Shown: positions 27,537 to 37,239, counted from the stretch's first letter. The stretch: DNA of 64,000 bases from Bowmanella pacifica (GCF_014645355.1 NZ_BMLS01000001.1:434001-498000), one strand, 5' to 3'. Numbers and translations are program-made. Notes: generated from the letters alone by a model not told the origin.

Positions 27537-28709
27537 TTAATCCAATGTATGCAGCACTTCAAAGCAGGCCAGTAAGGTGTGATAGTCGCACTTCGCCCCG
27601 GCTGCACTTTTCTCATTGGAATATTTGCTGTTGTCTTTGCGTAATACCCGGAACCAGGCACCGTATTGATGATCCACCATATGCTCATCGCTATATTGCC
27701 AGAGCAGGCGATATTGCTCGGCATACTTTTCCTGTCCGGTTAGCTTGTACAACATAGCCGCTGCAGCAAAGCTTTCGGCTTGCACCCAGAAGTACTTGTC
27801 GTCGTCGCACCACTGTCCTTGCGGGTCAAAACCATACACCAGCCCACCATGCTCAGCATCCCAGGCTTTAGCAAAGGCCTGGTCAAATAAGAAAGCGGCT
27901 TTTTCCAGCCATCTTGGCTCCGCCTGATGACGATAGAGTTGCAGCAACAGCTTGGCCCATTCGGTTTGGTGGCCGGGCTGGAATCCCCAGGGACGATACA
28001 GATTCTTCGGGTCGTCCTTATTGTAATTCCAGTCAATAGCAAACTCGGGAGTAAAGTGTTCCCATACCAAGCCATCGGTTAAGTCCGCTTGCCTAAAGGC
28101 AATATTCTCGGCAATCAGGCAAGCCCGTTCGAAGAACTTGCTTTCTCCCGTGGCTTCAAAAGCCGCAATCATCGCCTCACAGATATGCATATTGGCATTC
28201 TGACCACGATAACTGGACAACTCCCCTGCCACACTGATTTCATCGGCATATAAACCGTAATCAGGCTGGAAAAAGCGTTGTTCCAACAGGTCATAGGTTT
28301 GATGCAGCTTGTCGTTACTGTCAATTATACCGGCCTTACGCACCGCCGCATAAGCCAGTAATACAAAGGCATACCCATAGGCTTGCTGGGTCATATCCAG
28401 TGGCTGATGCTCACTTAAGGTCCAGGCATAGGTCTGACTTTGTGGCTGCCAATGAACCTGCTCCAAATAGGCCAGACCATGACGGGCAATATCCAGATAA
28501 TCCGCTCGCTTCAACACCCCGGCAGCACTGGCATAGTTCACTATGATGCGGGTGCTGGATACCAGTTGACGAAAGCCCGGCGAGAAAACCCGACCATCAT
28601 CCAGAAAATTCTGAAAGTAACCACCAGTTGGGTCGACCACGCGATCGGTATAGAAATCTAATATGGACAGACTATGGTCTGTCAAAAATTTACGACTCAG
28701 ATAATCCAT
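27537..28709 (-). CDS. AGE-family sugar isomerase, probable D-mannose isomerase
   Basis: 390 residues from the ATG at 28709; a GTG at 28742 overlapping the kinase gene is possible. The (alpha/alpha)6-barrel family of N-acylglucosamine 2-epimerase and YihS/ManI is shown by RGQNANMHICEAMIAAFEAT, GFQPGHQTEWAKLL, FWVQAESFAAAA and KCDYHT, which contain the conserved Arg, His and Glu of the active site. Next to a fructokinase and mannosidases, the natural reaction is mannose to fructose, a known route in Alteromonadales that bypasses mannokinase plus phosphomannose isomerase. Cytoplasmic. Confidence 0.88.
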   Translation of the reverse strand: MDYLSRKFLTDHSLSILDFYTDRVVDPTGGYFQNFLDDGRVFSPGFRQLVSSTRIIVNYASAAGVLKRADYLDIARHGLAYLEQVHWQPQSQTYAWTLSEHQPLDMTQQAYGYAFVLLAYAAVRKAGIIDSNDKLHQTYDLLEQRFFQPDYGLYADEISVAGELSSYRGQNANMHICEAMIAAFEATGESKFFERACLIAENIAFRQADLTDGLVWEHFTPEFAIDWNYNKDDPKNLYRPWGFQPGHQTEWAKLLLQLYRHQAEPRWLEKAAFLFDQAFAKAWDAEHGGLVYGFDPQGQWCDDDKYFWVQAESFAAAAMLYKLTGQEKYAEQYRLLWQYSDEHMVDHQYGAWFRVLRKDNSKYSNEKSAAGAKCDYHTLLACFEVLHTLD

Positions 28710-28716
28710 GTAAGAC

Positions 28717-29712
28717 TCAGTTGAAAAAGATGTGCGATTCACTCAGGGCAAGTTCCCTTGCCATGTTCTGTACTTCGGCCAACTCAGGCAGGGCCGGAAA
28801 TGCGCCAGGTCTGGTCACGGCCAGGGCGCCGCAACAGGCGGCAAACTGTATCAGACCAAGCAATTGAGACGGGGTATTAAGTAACTCGGAGGCCTTTGGC
28901 GCGCGACTCAGCACATACAACAGCCCGCCGATAAAACCATCGCCGCCTGCCGTTGTATCAGCCACCTTAACCTTAGGCGGCTGATAGTCACCAGTGCAGG
29001 TTTTAGAGCGATAGTGAATACTGCCTCCACCATCCGTTACCACCAGCAAGCAGCAGCGCCCCGCCATCAGCTTGTCCATATAGCCCTGCACGTTTCCGCC
29101 TGCCAGGTAAATCAGTTCTTCGGTGGAAAACTTAAGGATATCAGCCTCAGCCACCAGCTCATTAACCACCTCTCGTTTAACCTGGCCACCCGCCCATAGG
29201 TTGTGACGCAGATTAACATCAAAACTCACCAAGCAATTTGCGGCTCTGGCCATATCCAAAGCATGGCGTGTCACAGAGGCCATAGATAAGCTAGTCAGAG
29301 TGTTGGAACAAAAATGGAAAATAGATGCCCCTGCAAACCACCCTTCTTCTACCTGCTCGTACTCCAGCAACAAATCGGCGCTGTCCTGACGATAAAACGA
29401 AAAACGTCGGTCGCCATGCTCATCCAACTCCACAAAAGCCAGAGCGGTTTTAGCCACCGGATGGCGACTTAAATAACGGGTATTCACCCCATATGCCTGC
29501 AGCGCCTCGGCCAGAAAATCACCGAACATATCTTCGCCAACCTGACCGGCAAACCAAGCCTCACCGCCCAGCTTTGCCACTGCTACAGCAGCATTAGCCG
29601 GGGCGCCACCTGGGTACTGGCGAAACCCATTCAGGCTTAAACGGTCAGACTGCTGTTTATCGATATTGAGAAAATCGATCAGCGCTTCACCAAAACAAAT
29701 CACCTTACTCAT
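28717..29712 (-). CDS. PfkB-family carbohydrate kinase, probable fructokinase
   Basis: 331 residues. N-terminal MSKVICFGEALIDF and YPGGAPANAAVAVAKLGG (PfkB motif 1), then FAGQVGEDMFGDFL, are typical of fructokinases of the ScrK type. The PfkB motif 2 reads DTTAGGDGFIGG instead of the usual DTTGAGD, keeping the catalytic Asp. It would phosphorylate the fructose made by the AGE isomerase to fructose-6-phosphate. The ATG overlaps the upstream transporter stop as ATGA, so translation is coupled; a kinase specific for mannose is the alternative. Confidence 0.88.
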   Translation of the reverse strand: MSKVICFGEALIDFLNIDKQQSDRLSLNGFRQYPGGAPANAAVAVAKLGGEAWFAGQVGEDMFGDFLAEALQAYGVNTRYLSRHPVAKTALAFVELDEHGDRRFSFYRQDSADLLLEYEQVEEGWFAGASIFHFCSNTLTSLSMASVTRHALDMARAANCLVSFDVNLRHNLWAGGQVKREVVNELVAEADILKFSTEELIYLAGGNVQGYMDKLMAGRCCLLVVTDGGGSIHYRSKTCTGDYQPPKVKVADTTAGGDGFIGGLLYVLSRAPKASELLNTPSQLLGLIQFAACCGALAVTRPGAFPALPELAEVQNMARELALSESHIFFN

Positions 29713-30953
29713 AGGGTTTCTGCCGTCTTCAGTTCATTACGACGGGCACCATACAAGGCATACCAACCGATATAAACATAGGCCAGGGCAGGCACAACAA
29801 AGCTCAATTGTACATTGGTGCTGTCTGCTACCAGACCTTGCAGTACCGGCAAAATAGCGCCACCCACAATGGCCATACACAGCAAGCCAGAGCCACGTGA
29901 AGTTAAGCGACCCAAGCCGCCGATGGCGAGCGAGAAGATGGTTGGGAACATAATGGAATTGAAAAAGCCCACCGCCAGTATGGACCACATGGCCATTTCA
30001 CCGACGCTGTTAATAGACAGTACAATCAAACAGATAGCTAAGCTGGCATTACCGGCCAGCACATAAACCGGGGCGATGATGCGAGTCAAGGCGGCACCGA
30101 TGAAGCGCCCAATCATGGCCGCGCCCCAGTAGTAAGACACCATGGTACCGGCTTCCTTGGCGCTCAGGCCACCAATATGGCTCTCAGCGAAATAGTTAAC
30201 CAGAAAGCTGCCCACCGCCACTTCAGCGCCTACGTACAAAAAGATAGCCACAACGCCTAACATCAGGTGACGGTGCTGCCAGACCGAGGTTTTCTCACCT
30301 TCCCCACCGGATGGCGCTTGGGCCTGAATGTCAGGTAAATGCATGGCTTTAAAAATCAGCGCGGTGAATACCGCTGCCGCGGCCAGAATTAAATAAGGTA
30401 ACTTTACCGCATCGGCGGTAATGGCTGCCCCGGCCGCGCCAAAAATAAGCACAGTACCAAACAGTGGCCCTAATGTATGACCCAAGGAGTTAATCGCCTG
30501 TGCCAGATTCAGGCGACTGGCGCTGGTTTTCTCCGGCCCTAAAATCGCCACATAAGGATTGGCAGATACCTGCAATAAGGTAATGCCCGATGCCAGCACA
30601 AACAGCGCCAGCAGGAATACGGCATAGACTTTTATTTCTGCCGCGGGATAAAACAGCGCGCAGCCCAATGCAATAGTGCAAAGACCGGTAATAATACCGC
30701 GGCGATAACCGATTTTTTCAATCAGCATGCCGGCAAAAGGTGACACGATAAAATAGGCACCGAAGAAGCAAAACTGCACCAACATGGCCTGGGTGTAATT
30801 AAGAGAAAACACCTCTTTAAGATGCGGGATCAGAATATCATTCAGAGCCGTGATAAAGCCCCAGATAAAAAACAAAGAGGTCATGACTGCAAAGGCAAAG
30901 TGCTGAGGCTTTTGCGAGCCGCCGCTGACCTGAGTTGGAATGGCGCCAGCCAT
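29709..30953 (-). CDS. MFS sugar transporter (FucP/GluP-like), probable mannose permease
   Basis: 414 residues from the ATG at 30953, which has GGAG 6 nt upstream; an ATG seven codons earlier lacks a good site. Twelve helices, with the family opening FFIWGFITALNDILIPHLKEVF (quoted in part: FFIWGFITALNDILIPHL) and later NPYVAILG, SVWQHRHLMLGVVAIFLYVG and MVSYYWGAAMIGR, characteristic of the sugar:H+ symporters of the FucP/GluP group. In this operon it should carry mannose into the cytoplasm. No operator precedes it, consistent with cotranscription from the GH92 genes. Confidence 0.88.
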   Translation of the reverse strand: MAGAIPTQVSGGSQKPQHFAFAVMTSLFFIWGFITALNDILIPHLKEVFSLNYTQAMLVQFCFFGAYFIVSPFAGMLIEKIGYRRGIITGLCTIALGCALFYPAAEIKVYAVFLLALFVLASGITLLQVSANPYVAILGPEKTSASRLNLAQAINSLGHTLGPLFGTVLIFGAAGAAITADAVKLPYLILAAAAVFTALIFKAMHLPDIQAQAPSGGEGEKTSVWQHRHLMLGVVAIFLYVGAEVAVGSFLVNYFAESHIGGLSAKEAGTMVSYYWGAAMIGRFIGAALTRIIAPVYVLAGNASLAICLIVLSINSVGEMAMWSILAVGFFNSIMFPTIFSLAIGGLGRLTSRGSGLLCMAIVGGAILPVLQGLVADSTNVQLSFVVPALAYVYIGWYALYGARRNELKTAETL

Positions 30954-31005
30954 AGTACTCTCCAAATTAACCAAAAATTAAGGGGCGGCGCAGCGCCCCG
31001 CTTTT

Positions 31006-33492
31006 TTAGGGATTAACCGCATAGCTGGGTGGGCGATGTTCACGCGCCTGCCCAAAAGTGAGGTTGGGTGTATCAGACAAGCTAAATTCCAGGGTCACAG
31101 GTTGATTAACATGTGACTCGTCAATCCAGCTCTTCAGGCTCTGGGTACCATTGACCTTAAGCGCTTGAATATAACGGTTGCTGTCCGATGCGCCGGCGGC
31201 CTTGATGTGGATATTGCCAATCTGAGCCTGACTAAAGGCAGGACTGGACAACACCATATCCGCGCGGCCTGGATACATGGGATACAGCCCTAATGCACTG
31301 AACACATACCAGGACGACATCTGTCCCAGATCATCCTGCCCTGGAATACCATCCGGTGCATCCAACCACAGTTGCTTCATGGTTTCCCGCACAGTTTCCT
31401 GGGTTTTGTGAGCATTACCGGTAAACAAATACATCCAAGGCGTCAAAATCGAGGGCTGGTTGGAAACATCCGAGAATTCGGCAGAATCGCGATACAGCAC
31501 CCACTGCCCCTGGTCGTTCTTAAAGTGTCCATCCAAACGACTGGCGGCTTGGGCATCTCCACCTAAGGTATTGACCAGGCCGGCACCGTCAAACGGCAGC
31601 ATCCACAAGTACTGAGCCGGGCTACCTTCCACAAACAAGTGGCGGGAGAATGGGTCAAAGTCGCCTTTCCAGCTGCCATCGGGGTTACGCCCCTGGATAT
31701 AACCAAGCTCAGCGGTTGCCTCGCGGTTATACAGGTTCTTCCAGTTGCCGGATTCGCTTAAAAAGCGCTGCGCATGCTCAGCCTGCCCTAAACGGGAGGA
31801 CAGCTGTGACATAGCGAAGAACGCCGATGCCTGCTCCAACGTCTCAGACGCACCTTCCCAGCTGTTGGACTTATCAGAGATATACCCCAGTTGCTGCCAC
31901 TGATCCAAGGAAGGATGCTGGCCGCGACAGAACACCGGACAGCCCTCATAGGACAAGTCCAGTTCGGTGGGTACGGTTGCTGCCTGATACAGGGACTGAT
32001 AGGCGCCCTGTACGTCAAAATCGTCGGCGCCAAAGGCCACAAAGTTGGCTATGGCAATAGTGGAAGGGTCACCACTCATTACGCCGGTGGCACCATTGTT
32101 GTGGGTCCAGCGATCCCACACGCCATTATATTGATTGGCTTGATTCAGCAGAGACTGGGCAATATCGCTACCACGTTTCTCATCCATCATGGTGACCAAT
32201 TGCAGCTGTGAACGGTACACATCCCAACCGGAGAAGTTGGCATATTGGTTCTGCTGGCCGCCCTGCACCTGATGGGGTTTTTGATCAAAACCGGCGTACT
32301 GGCCGTTCACATCAGAGAACACATTGGGGTGGAACAAACTGTGGTACAGCGCGGTATAGAATACGCTAAGCTGACTTTCGTCTTCGGACACCACCTTGAC
32401 CTTGCCAAGTTCGTCATTCCAGGCCTGATAACTCCCCTGACGCACAGCAGCAAAGTCCTTACCGCCTTGCTCGGTCTCCAGGTTTTCTCTGGCGTTATCC
32501 AGGCTGACGTAGGAAATCCCCACCTGCATAGTAACGGTTTCCCCATCTTTCAGACCCAGGTCAACCCAGACACCAGAACCTTTACCCAAATCCGGCCAGC
32601 CGTTATCACCGTAGCCCATACCGCCTTTAGCGGAATCGGCACCGGCTTGCACCTTATCATCCTGCCAGGCACCGCTGCTGAGAATGGCCTTATCCAGTTT
32701 GGCCACAAAATGCAGGGTGTAGTAGTCACGCTGGTTAAATTCGCCCAAATAACCGCAGAAGTTACCTGAGGTGACATAACCTGTGATCTCGCCTTTTTCG
32801 GCATCCACTTTGGCATAAGCATCGCCGCTGCCCAATTGCGAATGGGCAGTACGGATCAGCAATTTGGCATTGTCGGCATCGCTGAAGGTAAACTTGGCCA
32901 CCCCGGTACGCAGTGTAGCCGCCAGTTCAACGTCAACCCCATTGTCCAGGCCCACCTGATAGTAACCAGGAATAGTGGTCTCGTTGTCGTGACTAAAGGC
33001 CGCACTATAGTAGCTGTCCAGCTTATCGGTTGCCGGTGAATGCGTAATCTCACCGGTAAAAGGCATCACAGGTACATCACCGGATGCGCCCATACATCCT
33101 GTGCCAGACAGACGGGTGAAGGAGAAGCCTTTGATGCGGGTAGCATCATAGTTATAGCCGCCAGGGGACACCGGCACGCGCTTATTCTCATCCATGGTTT
33201 TTTTACGGATGCGCTCACTTTCATTGAGCAGTTCTTCGGTGTAGGACGTCTCCGGCCCAAAGTTAAACATACCGAAAGGCAGCACCGCACCAGGCACCAC
33301 GTTAGCTGCCTGACGATGATCAAAGGGGCCTTTGGTACCAATCAGCGGGTCAACATAATCCGCCGGGTTGCTGACATACTCCACCGCTGTTTCAGCTGTG
33401 GTTTGTGCCTTAGGGGCGTCTTGTTGCTTGCTCGGTGAGCAGCCGGCCAATACGGCCAGCGCTAATGCGGATAGCAAAATAGGTTGTTTCAT
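31006..33492 (-). CDS. GH92 lipoprotein with Gln at the general-acid position (putative mannose-1-phosphate mannosidase)
   Basis: 828 residues from the ATG at 33492 (AAGGAG 5 nt upstream). Lipobox LAGC (Cys18). GH92 hallmarks: YVDPLIGTKG, NVVPGAVLPFGMFNFGP, FSFTRLSGTGC, and C-terminal GQDDLGQMSSWYVFSALGLY with the catalytic Asp pair. Where GH92 alpha-mannosidases have NEPS with the general-acid Glu, this protein has SNQPSILTPW: Gln679, codon CAG at 31456-31458. In characterised GH92 enzymes this substitution goes with cleavage of mannose-1-phospho-6-mannose, whose leaving group needs no protonation. It lies 20 nt downstream of a GH92 with the normal Glu. Surface or periplasmic. Confidence 0.88.
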   Translation of the reverse strand: MKQPILLSALALAVLAGCSPSKQQDAPKAQTTAETAVEYVSNPADYVDPLIGTKGPFDHRQAANVVPGAVLPFGMFNFGPETSYTEELLNESERIRKKTMDENKRVPVSPGGYNYDATRIKGFSFTRLSGTGCMGASGDVPVMPFTGEITHSPATDKLDSYYSAAFSHDNETTIPGYYQVGLDNGVDVELAATLRTGVAKFTFSDADNAKLLIRTAHSQLGSGDAYAKVDAEKGEITGYVTSGNFCGYLGEFNQRDYYTLHFVAKLDKAILSSGAWQDDKVQAGADSAKGGMGYGDNGWPDLGKGSGVWVDLGLKDGETVTMQVGISYVSLDNARENLETEQGGKDFAAVRQGSYQAWNDELGKVKVVSEDESQLSVFYTALYHSLFHPNVFSDVNGQYAGFDQKPHQVQGGQQNQYANFSGWDVYRSQLQLVTMMDEKRGSDIAQSLLNQANQYNGVWDRWTHNNGATGVMSGDPSTIAIANFVAFGADDFDVQGAYQSLYQAATVPTELDLSYEGCPVFCRGQHPSLDQWQQLGYISDKSNSWEGASETLEQASAFFAMSQLSSRLGQAEHAQRFLSESGNWKNLYNREATAELGYIQGRNPDGSWKGDFDPFSRHLFVEGSPAQYLWMLPFDGAGLVNTLGGDAQAASRLDGHFKNDQGQWVLYRDSAEFSDVSNQPSILTPWMYLFTGNAHKTQETVRETMKQLWLDAPDGIPGQDDLGQMSSWYVFSALGLYPMYPGRADMVLSSPAFSQAQIGNIHIKAAGASDSNRYIQALKVNGTQSLKSWIDESHVNQPVTLEFSLSDTPNLTFGQAREHRPPSYAVNP

Positions 33493-33512
33493 CTTTACTC
33501 CTTGCATACGGC

Positions 33513-35903
33513 TTAGCGGCCTTCGGTGCTCGAAGGGGGACGTTGAGACTTGGCCTTAGCCCAGGCTTTGTTGGGTTTATTACCCATCACAAAGTGCAGC
33601 TTGCCGCCTTGCATAATATCGTCGTGGGTGACGTAACTGCGCTTAAGCGCTTTGCCGTTGAGGGTCACACTTTGAATATACAGATTGTCTTGGGACAGCC
33701 CTTCAGTGGTCATAGCAAAGGTTTTACCATTCGCCAGGCGGAAGGAGGCTTGTGGCACCTGCGGGGCACCAATGGCATAAGTCAGGTCACCGGGCGCCAC
33801 AGGATAGAAGCCGATAGCAGAGAATACATACCAGGCCGACATTTGCCCTACGTCGTCATTACCCGCCAGGCCATCCGGCTTATCTGAAGACAGGGTATCC
33901 ATAATCTGACGGATACGCTGTTGGGTGCGCCAAGGCTCACCGGCATAATTGTACAGGTAGGCAATATGATGGCTCGGCTCGTTGCCGTGAGCATACTGGC
34001 CAATCAGGCCGGCAATATCTTCGTGCTCTTTGATTTTCTCCAAAGACAGCTCTTTGGTAAACAAGGTATCCAAGCGCTCAACAAAAGGTTTGTCGCCACC
34101 AAACAGATCAATCAGACCTTGCACATCATGAGGCACATAAAAGGTGTACTGGTAGCTGTTACCTTCGGTAAATGGCCCCATATACTTGGCTTCTTCGGGA
34201 TCAAAGTCGGGATCCCAATTGCCTTTACTGTCCAGTCCGCGCATAAAGTTAACGCGCTTATCAAACACATTGCGGTAGAACTGACTGCGGCGGTAGAACT
34301 CCTCGGCATTGTCCTTATCCCCCAGCGCTTCAAAGAAGCGGGCGATGGTGAAATCATCGTAGGCGTATTCCAGTGTAATGGATACCGACTCAGGCAACAC
34401 ATCCATGGGCACATAACCGAATTGCTTGTATTCAGGAATAGCGTCGAAGCGCGGATGGTTGGCGGTGGCTAGAATCGCCTCTTTAGCCAGTTCCACATCA
34501 AAACCACGGATACCTTTAAGGTAGGCGTCGGCAATCACAGATACCGCGTGATAACCAATCATGGTCCAGGTTTCATGGCCCTGGAAAGACCAGATAGGTA
34601 ATAGCTTGTTCGGGCTTTGCTGATAGTGCACCAGCATAGAGGTGATCATATCGTTAACCCGCGCTGGATCCACATAGGTCAGCAGCGGATGCAGGGCACG
34701 GTAGGTATCCCACAGCGAGAATAAGGTGTAGTTAGTAAAGCCTTCTGCCTTGTGAATGGCACCGTCTACGCCCAGATACTGACCGTTCACGTCCTGGTAA
34801 ATAGAGGGGGCTTGCAGAGCATGGTACATGGCCGTGTAAAACTGACGCTTTTCTTTCAGCTCACCCTGCATATCAATGCCGGCCAGCTCGTGATCCCAGG
34901 CACTGCGCGCCTCGCTACGTACCTGCTCAAAGTTCCAGTGGGGAATTTCAGCTTGTAGGTTTTCAAGGGCATTGGCATGACTAACCGCCGACATTCCCAC
35001 TTTAATTAGCAGGGGTTTGTCTGTGGGTTTATTAAAATGCGCCATGACCTTGATGGCCTTACCGGCCGTGTACTGCTCGGCCGGATTAACAATGGTGGAG
35101 TGCTTGTTGCCCCCCTTATCCAGACAACCGTTACAACGGTAGCGGGCGTTGTCTTCGTTAATCAGCTCGATGTCATCAAAGGGACGAGAAAATTGCACAG
35201 CAAAATAGGTCGGACGGTTTTTTGCCCAACCGTTGGTGCGGCGGTGCAGTAATAGGGTTTGCTCGTCTACCACTCTGGCATCTGACCAAATCACTTTGTT
35301 GCTGAAGTTATAGATGGAGTGGGTCAGATCCATCAGCACATGGCCGGTGTTGCCGCGGCTAAAGGTGTAGCGATGAATACCGGCGCGCACTGTAGTAGAC
35401 ACTTCAGCATGAATATCATAGTCCAGCAGGTCTACGGCATAGTAACCTGGCTCGGCCCATTCACGATCATGGCTAAAACGACTGCGATATCCGGACTCAG
35501 GGCTGTTTACCGTGCCCGGTTTGGTGTGGGCAACACCTACCATGGGCTGAATCAGCAAATCACCTAAGTCTGAGTGGCCGGTACCGGAAAAATGGGTATG
35601 TGAAAAGCCCAGCATAGTGGTATCGTCATGATGATAACCGGCACAGCGTTTGTAGATTTCGGGTTGTGGATCAACACCGCGGGACACCGCTTCGGTATCT
35701 GGGCTCAGTTGCATCATTCCGAAGGGTACGACGGCACCGGGGAAAGTGTGACCGTCTCCACCTGTACCGATGAAGGGGTCAACAAACTGACTGTTGCCTA
35801 ATTTAGGAGGAGTACTCGCTATGGCAGGTAAATGTATCAGGCTGCCAAGCAAGCCAGCCAGACACAGCTTAAGCCATTTTCCTGTTGTCGTTGGATGGGA
35901 CAT
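33513..35903 (-). CDS. GH92 alpha-mannosidase (probable alpha-1,2-mannosidase)
   Basis: 796 residues from the ATG at 35903 (AAGGAT 6 nt upstream). The signal peptide ends near LPAIAS. The family motifs are complete: FVDPFIGTGGDGHTFPGA, VPFGMMQLSPDT, GFSHTHFSGTGHSDLGD, HGNEPSHHIAYLYNYAGEPW with the general-acid Glu642, and GNDDVGQMSAWYVFSAIGFY with the base Asp pair. These calcium-dependent exo-enzymes release alpha-linked mannose from high-mannose N-glycans or yeast mannan. First gene of a six-gene operon, with an operator 63-74 nt upstream. Alpha-1,3 or -1,4 specificity cannot be excluded. Confidence 0.92.
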   Translation of the reverse strand: MSHPTTTGKWLKLCLAGLLGSLIHLPAIASTPPKLGNSQFVDPFIGTGGDGHTFPGAVVPFGMMQLSPDTEAVSRGVDPQPEIYKRCAGYHHDDTTMLGFSHTHFSGTGHSDLGDLLIQPMVGVAHTKPGTVNSPESGYRSRFSHDREWAEPGYYAVDLLDYDIHAEVSTTVRAGIHRYTFSRGNTGHVLMDLTHSIYNFSNKVIWSDARVVDEQTLLLHRRTNGWAKNRPTYFAVQFSRPFDDIELINEDNARYRCNGCLDKGGNKHSTIVNPAEQYTAGKAIKVMAHFNKPTDKPLLIKVGMSAVSHANALENLQAEIPHWNFEQVRSEARSAWDHELAGIDMQGELKEKRQFYTAMYHALQAPSIYQDVNGQYLGVDGAIHKAEGFTNYTLFSLWDTYRALHPLLTYVDPARVNDMITSMLVHYQQSPNKLLPIWSFQGHETWTMIGYHAVSVIADAYLKGIRGFDVELAKEAILATANHPRFDAIPEYKQFGYVPMDVLPESVSITLEYAYDDFTIARFFEALGDKDNAEEFYRRSQFYRNVFDKRVNFMRGLDSKGNWDPDFDPEEAKYMGPFTEGNSYQYTFYVPHDVQGLIDLFGGDKPFVERLDTLFTKELSLEKIKEHEDIAGLIGQYAHGNEPSHHIAYLYNYAGEPWRTQQRIRQIMDTLSSDKPDGLAGNDDVGQMSAWYVFSAIGFYPVAPGDLTYAIGAPQVPQASFRLANGKTFAMTTEGLSQDNLYIQSVTLNGKALKRSYVTHDDIMQGGKLHFVMGNKPNKAWAKAKSQRPPSSTEGR

Positions 35904-35965
35904 CGCCAAATCCTTATTAGTTAAAAAGCCACAATCAGGAACCTCCGCACCAAATTATTTACATG

Positions 35966-35977
35966 TGGAACGTTCCA
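35966..35977. promoter_or_regulatory. LacI-type operator in the GH92/lacI divergent promoter region
   Basis: Perfect TGGAACGTTCCA between the divergent GH92 operon (start 35903) and the regulator gene (start 36063). It could repress both, giving negative autoregulation. Confidence 0.8.
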
Positions 35978-36062
35978 AATTGTTAATGAGTTTAAATAAG
36001 CATATCGTATTGTTCAAGGCATTTCGGATCGATGCCGGACTTAAGAAGCATGATTTATTACA

Positions 36063-37076
36063 ATGACAATAAGTAAGAACAACAAAAACATTACAGTCTT
36101 CGATGTCGCCAGACAGGCCGGCGTCTCCAAATCCACTGTATCGCTGGTATTGACAGAAAGTGACAAGGTCAGTGAGCGCTCACGGGAAAAAGTCTTAAAA
36201 GCCATTGATGAGCTTGGCTATGTGTACAACCGGGACGCCGCCGCGCTACGCAGTCGTCGCTCCAATCTGGTTGGCATAGTTATCAATGACCTCACCAACC
36301 CATACTCGGCCCAGCTGGCGGTGGGCTTGGAGCGCCATATCCGGGCCATGGACTATATGTCGGTACTGGTTAACAGCGGGGAAGACTTCGCCACCCAAAA
36401 GCAACTGGTGCAGAAACTCAAAGAGTACCGTCTGGCTGCCTTGGTGATCTGTCCGGCCCCGGGAACCGATGCTGCCTGGGTGAATCAGCAGATCGATGCC
36501 GGTATTCCGGTTATCCATATCATGCGGGATGTGGCAGGCGCTCGGGCGCCTGTGGTGATTCCGGATAATATCAGAGGCACTCGTCTAGCCACCCAGCACT
36601 TGCTTAATCGCGGCTTTAAACATATCGCCTTTATTGGCGGTAGCGAGAGTATTTCAGACTTTCATGAACGTTTATGTGGTTTTAATCAGGCGGTCGACGG
36701 CGCCGGTTTAAACAAGCAACATATCACCCGCATCCAGGCACAAACCAACCGCCATGGTGGGCGACAAGCCGTTATCCAGGCGTTGGAGGCAGACCCTTTG
36801 CTGCAAGCTGTAGTGTGCTTTAATGATGTGATTGCCTACGGTGCCATTGAACAGCTACGCGCCTTAGGCCGGGTGCCAGGTCAGGATATTGCGGTGGTAG
36901 GCTTTGATGATTTGGAAGACTCTTGTCGCATGTCTCCGGCACTGTCCACCGTACATATCGATGCAGATGAAATCGGCCGCGCAGTATGCAAGTTACTCGG
37001 TAATAAAAAGGATGCCGTCGCCTCTGAAGGGCGAATTTTGGTGGATGTAGAATTTATCCCGCGCAGTTCAGGGTAA
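36063..37076 (+). CDS. LacI-family transcriptional regulator of the mannan regulon (ManR-like)
   Basis: 337 residues. N-terminal helix-turn-helix ITVFDVARQAGVSKSTVSLV (about 10-30) and hinge DAAALRSRRSNLVGIVI, then a periplasmic-binding-protein-like effector domain (DLTNPYSAQLAVGLE, NRGFKHIAFIGGS, VVGFDDLEDSCRMSPALSTV). It diverges from the GH92 operon. The palindrome TGGAACGTTCCA has the CpG-centred form expected for LacI-type regulators. The effector is probably mannose or a mannose derivative, inferred from context. Similar ManR regulators control mannose isomerase/fructokinase genes in Shewanella-type bacteria. Confidence 0.9.
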   Translation: MTISKNNKNITVFDVARQAGVSKSTVSLVLTESDKVSERSREKVLKAIDELGYVYNRDAAALRSRRSNLVGIVINDLTNPYSAQLAVGLERHIRAMDYMSVLVNSGEDFATQKQLVQKLKEYRLAALVICPAPGTDAAWVNQQIDAGIPVIHIMRDVAGARAPVVIPDNIRGTRLATQHLLNRGFKHIAFIGGSESISDFHERLCGFNQAVDGAGLNKQHITRIQAQTNRHGGRQAVIQALEADPLLQAVVCFNDVIAYGAIEQLRALGRVPGQDIAVVGFDDLEDSCRMSPALSTVHIDADEIGRAVCKLLGNKKDAVASEGRILVDVEFIPRSSG

Positions 37077-37239
37077 TTCCAGACACGGGCGGCTTTGAGG
37101 CTGCCCCCGCCAAGCATCAGGTGCTGCCCCATAAGTTATTCTTCTGAATAAACAGATAGATATACGACTAAAGCAGGGCGCAACCTAATTCAAACTTGGT
37201 TAAGATGGGTCACCCTAGATGGCAACTTAGCATCTCATC

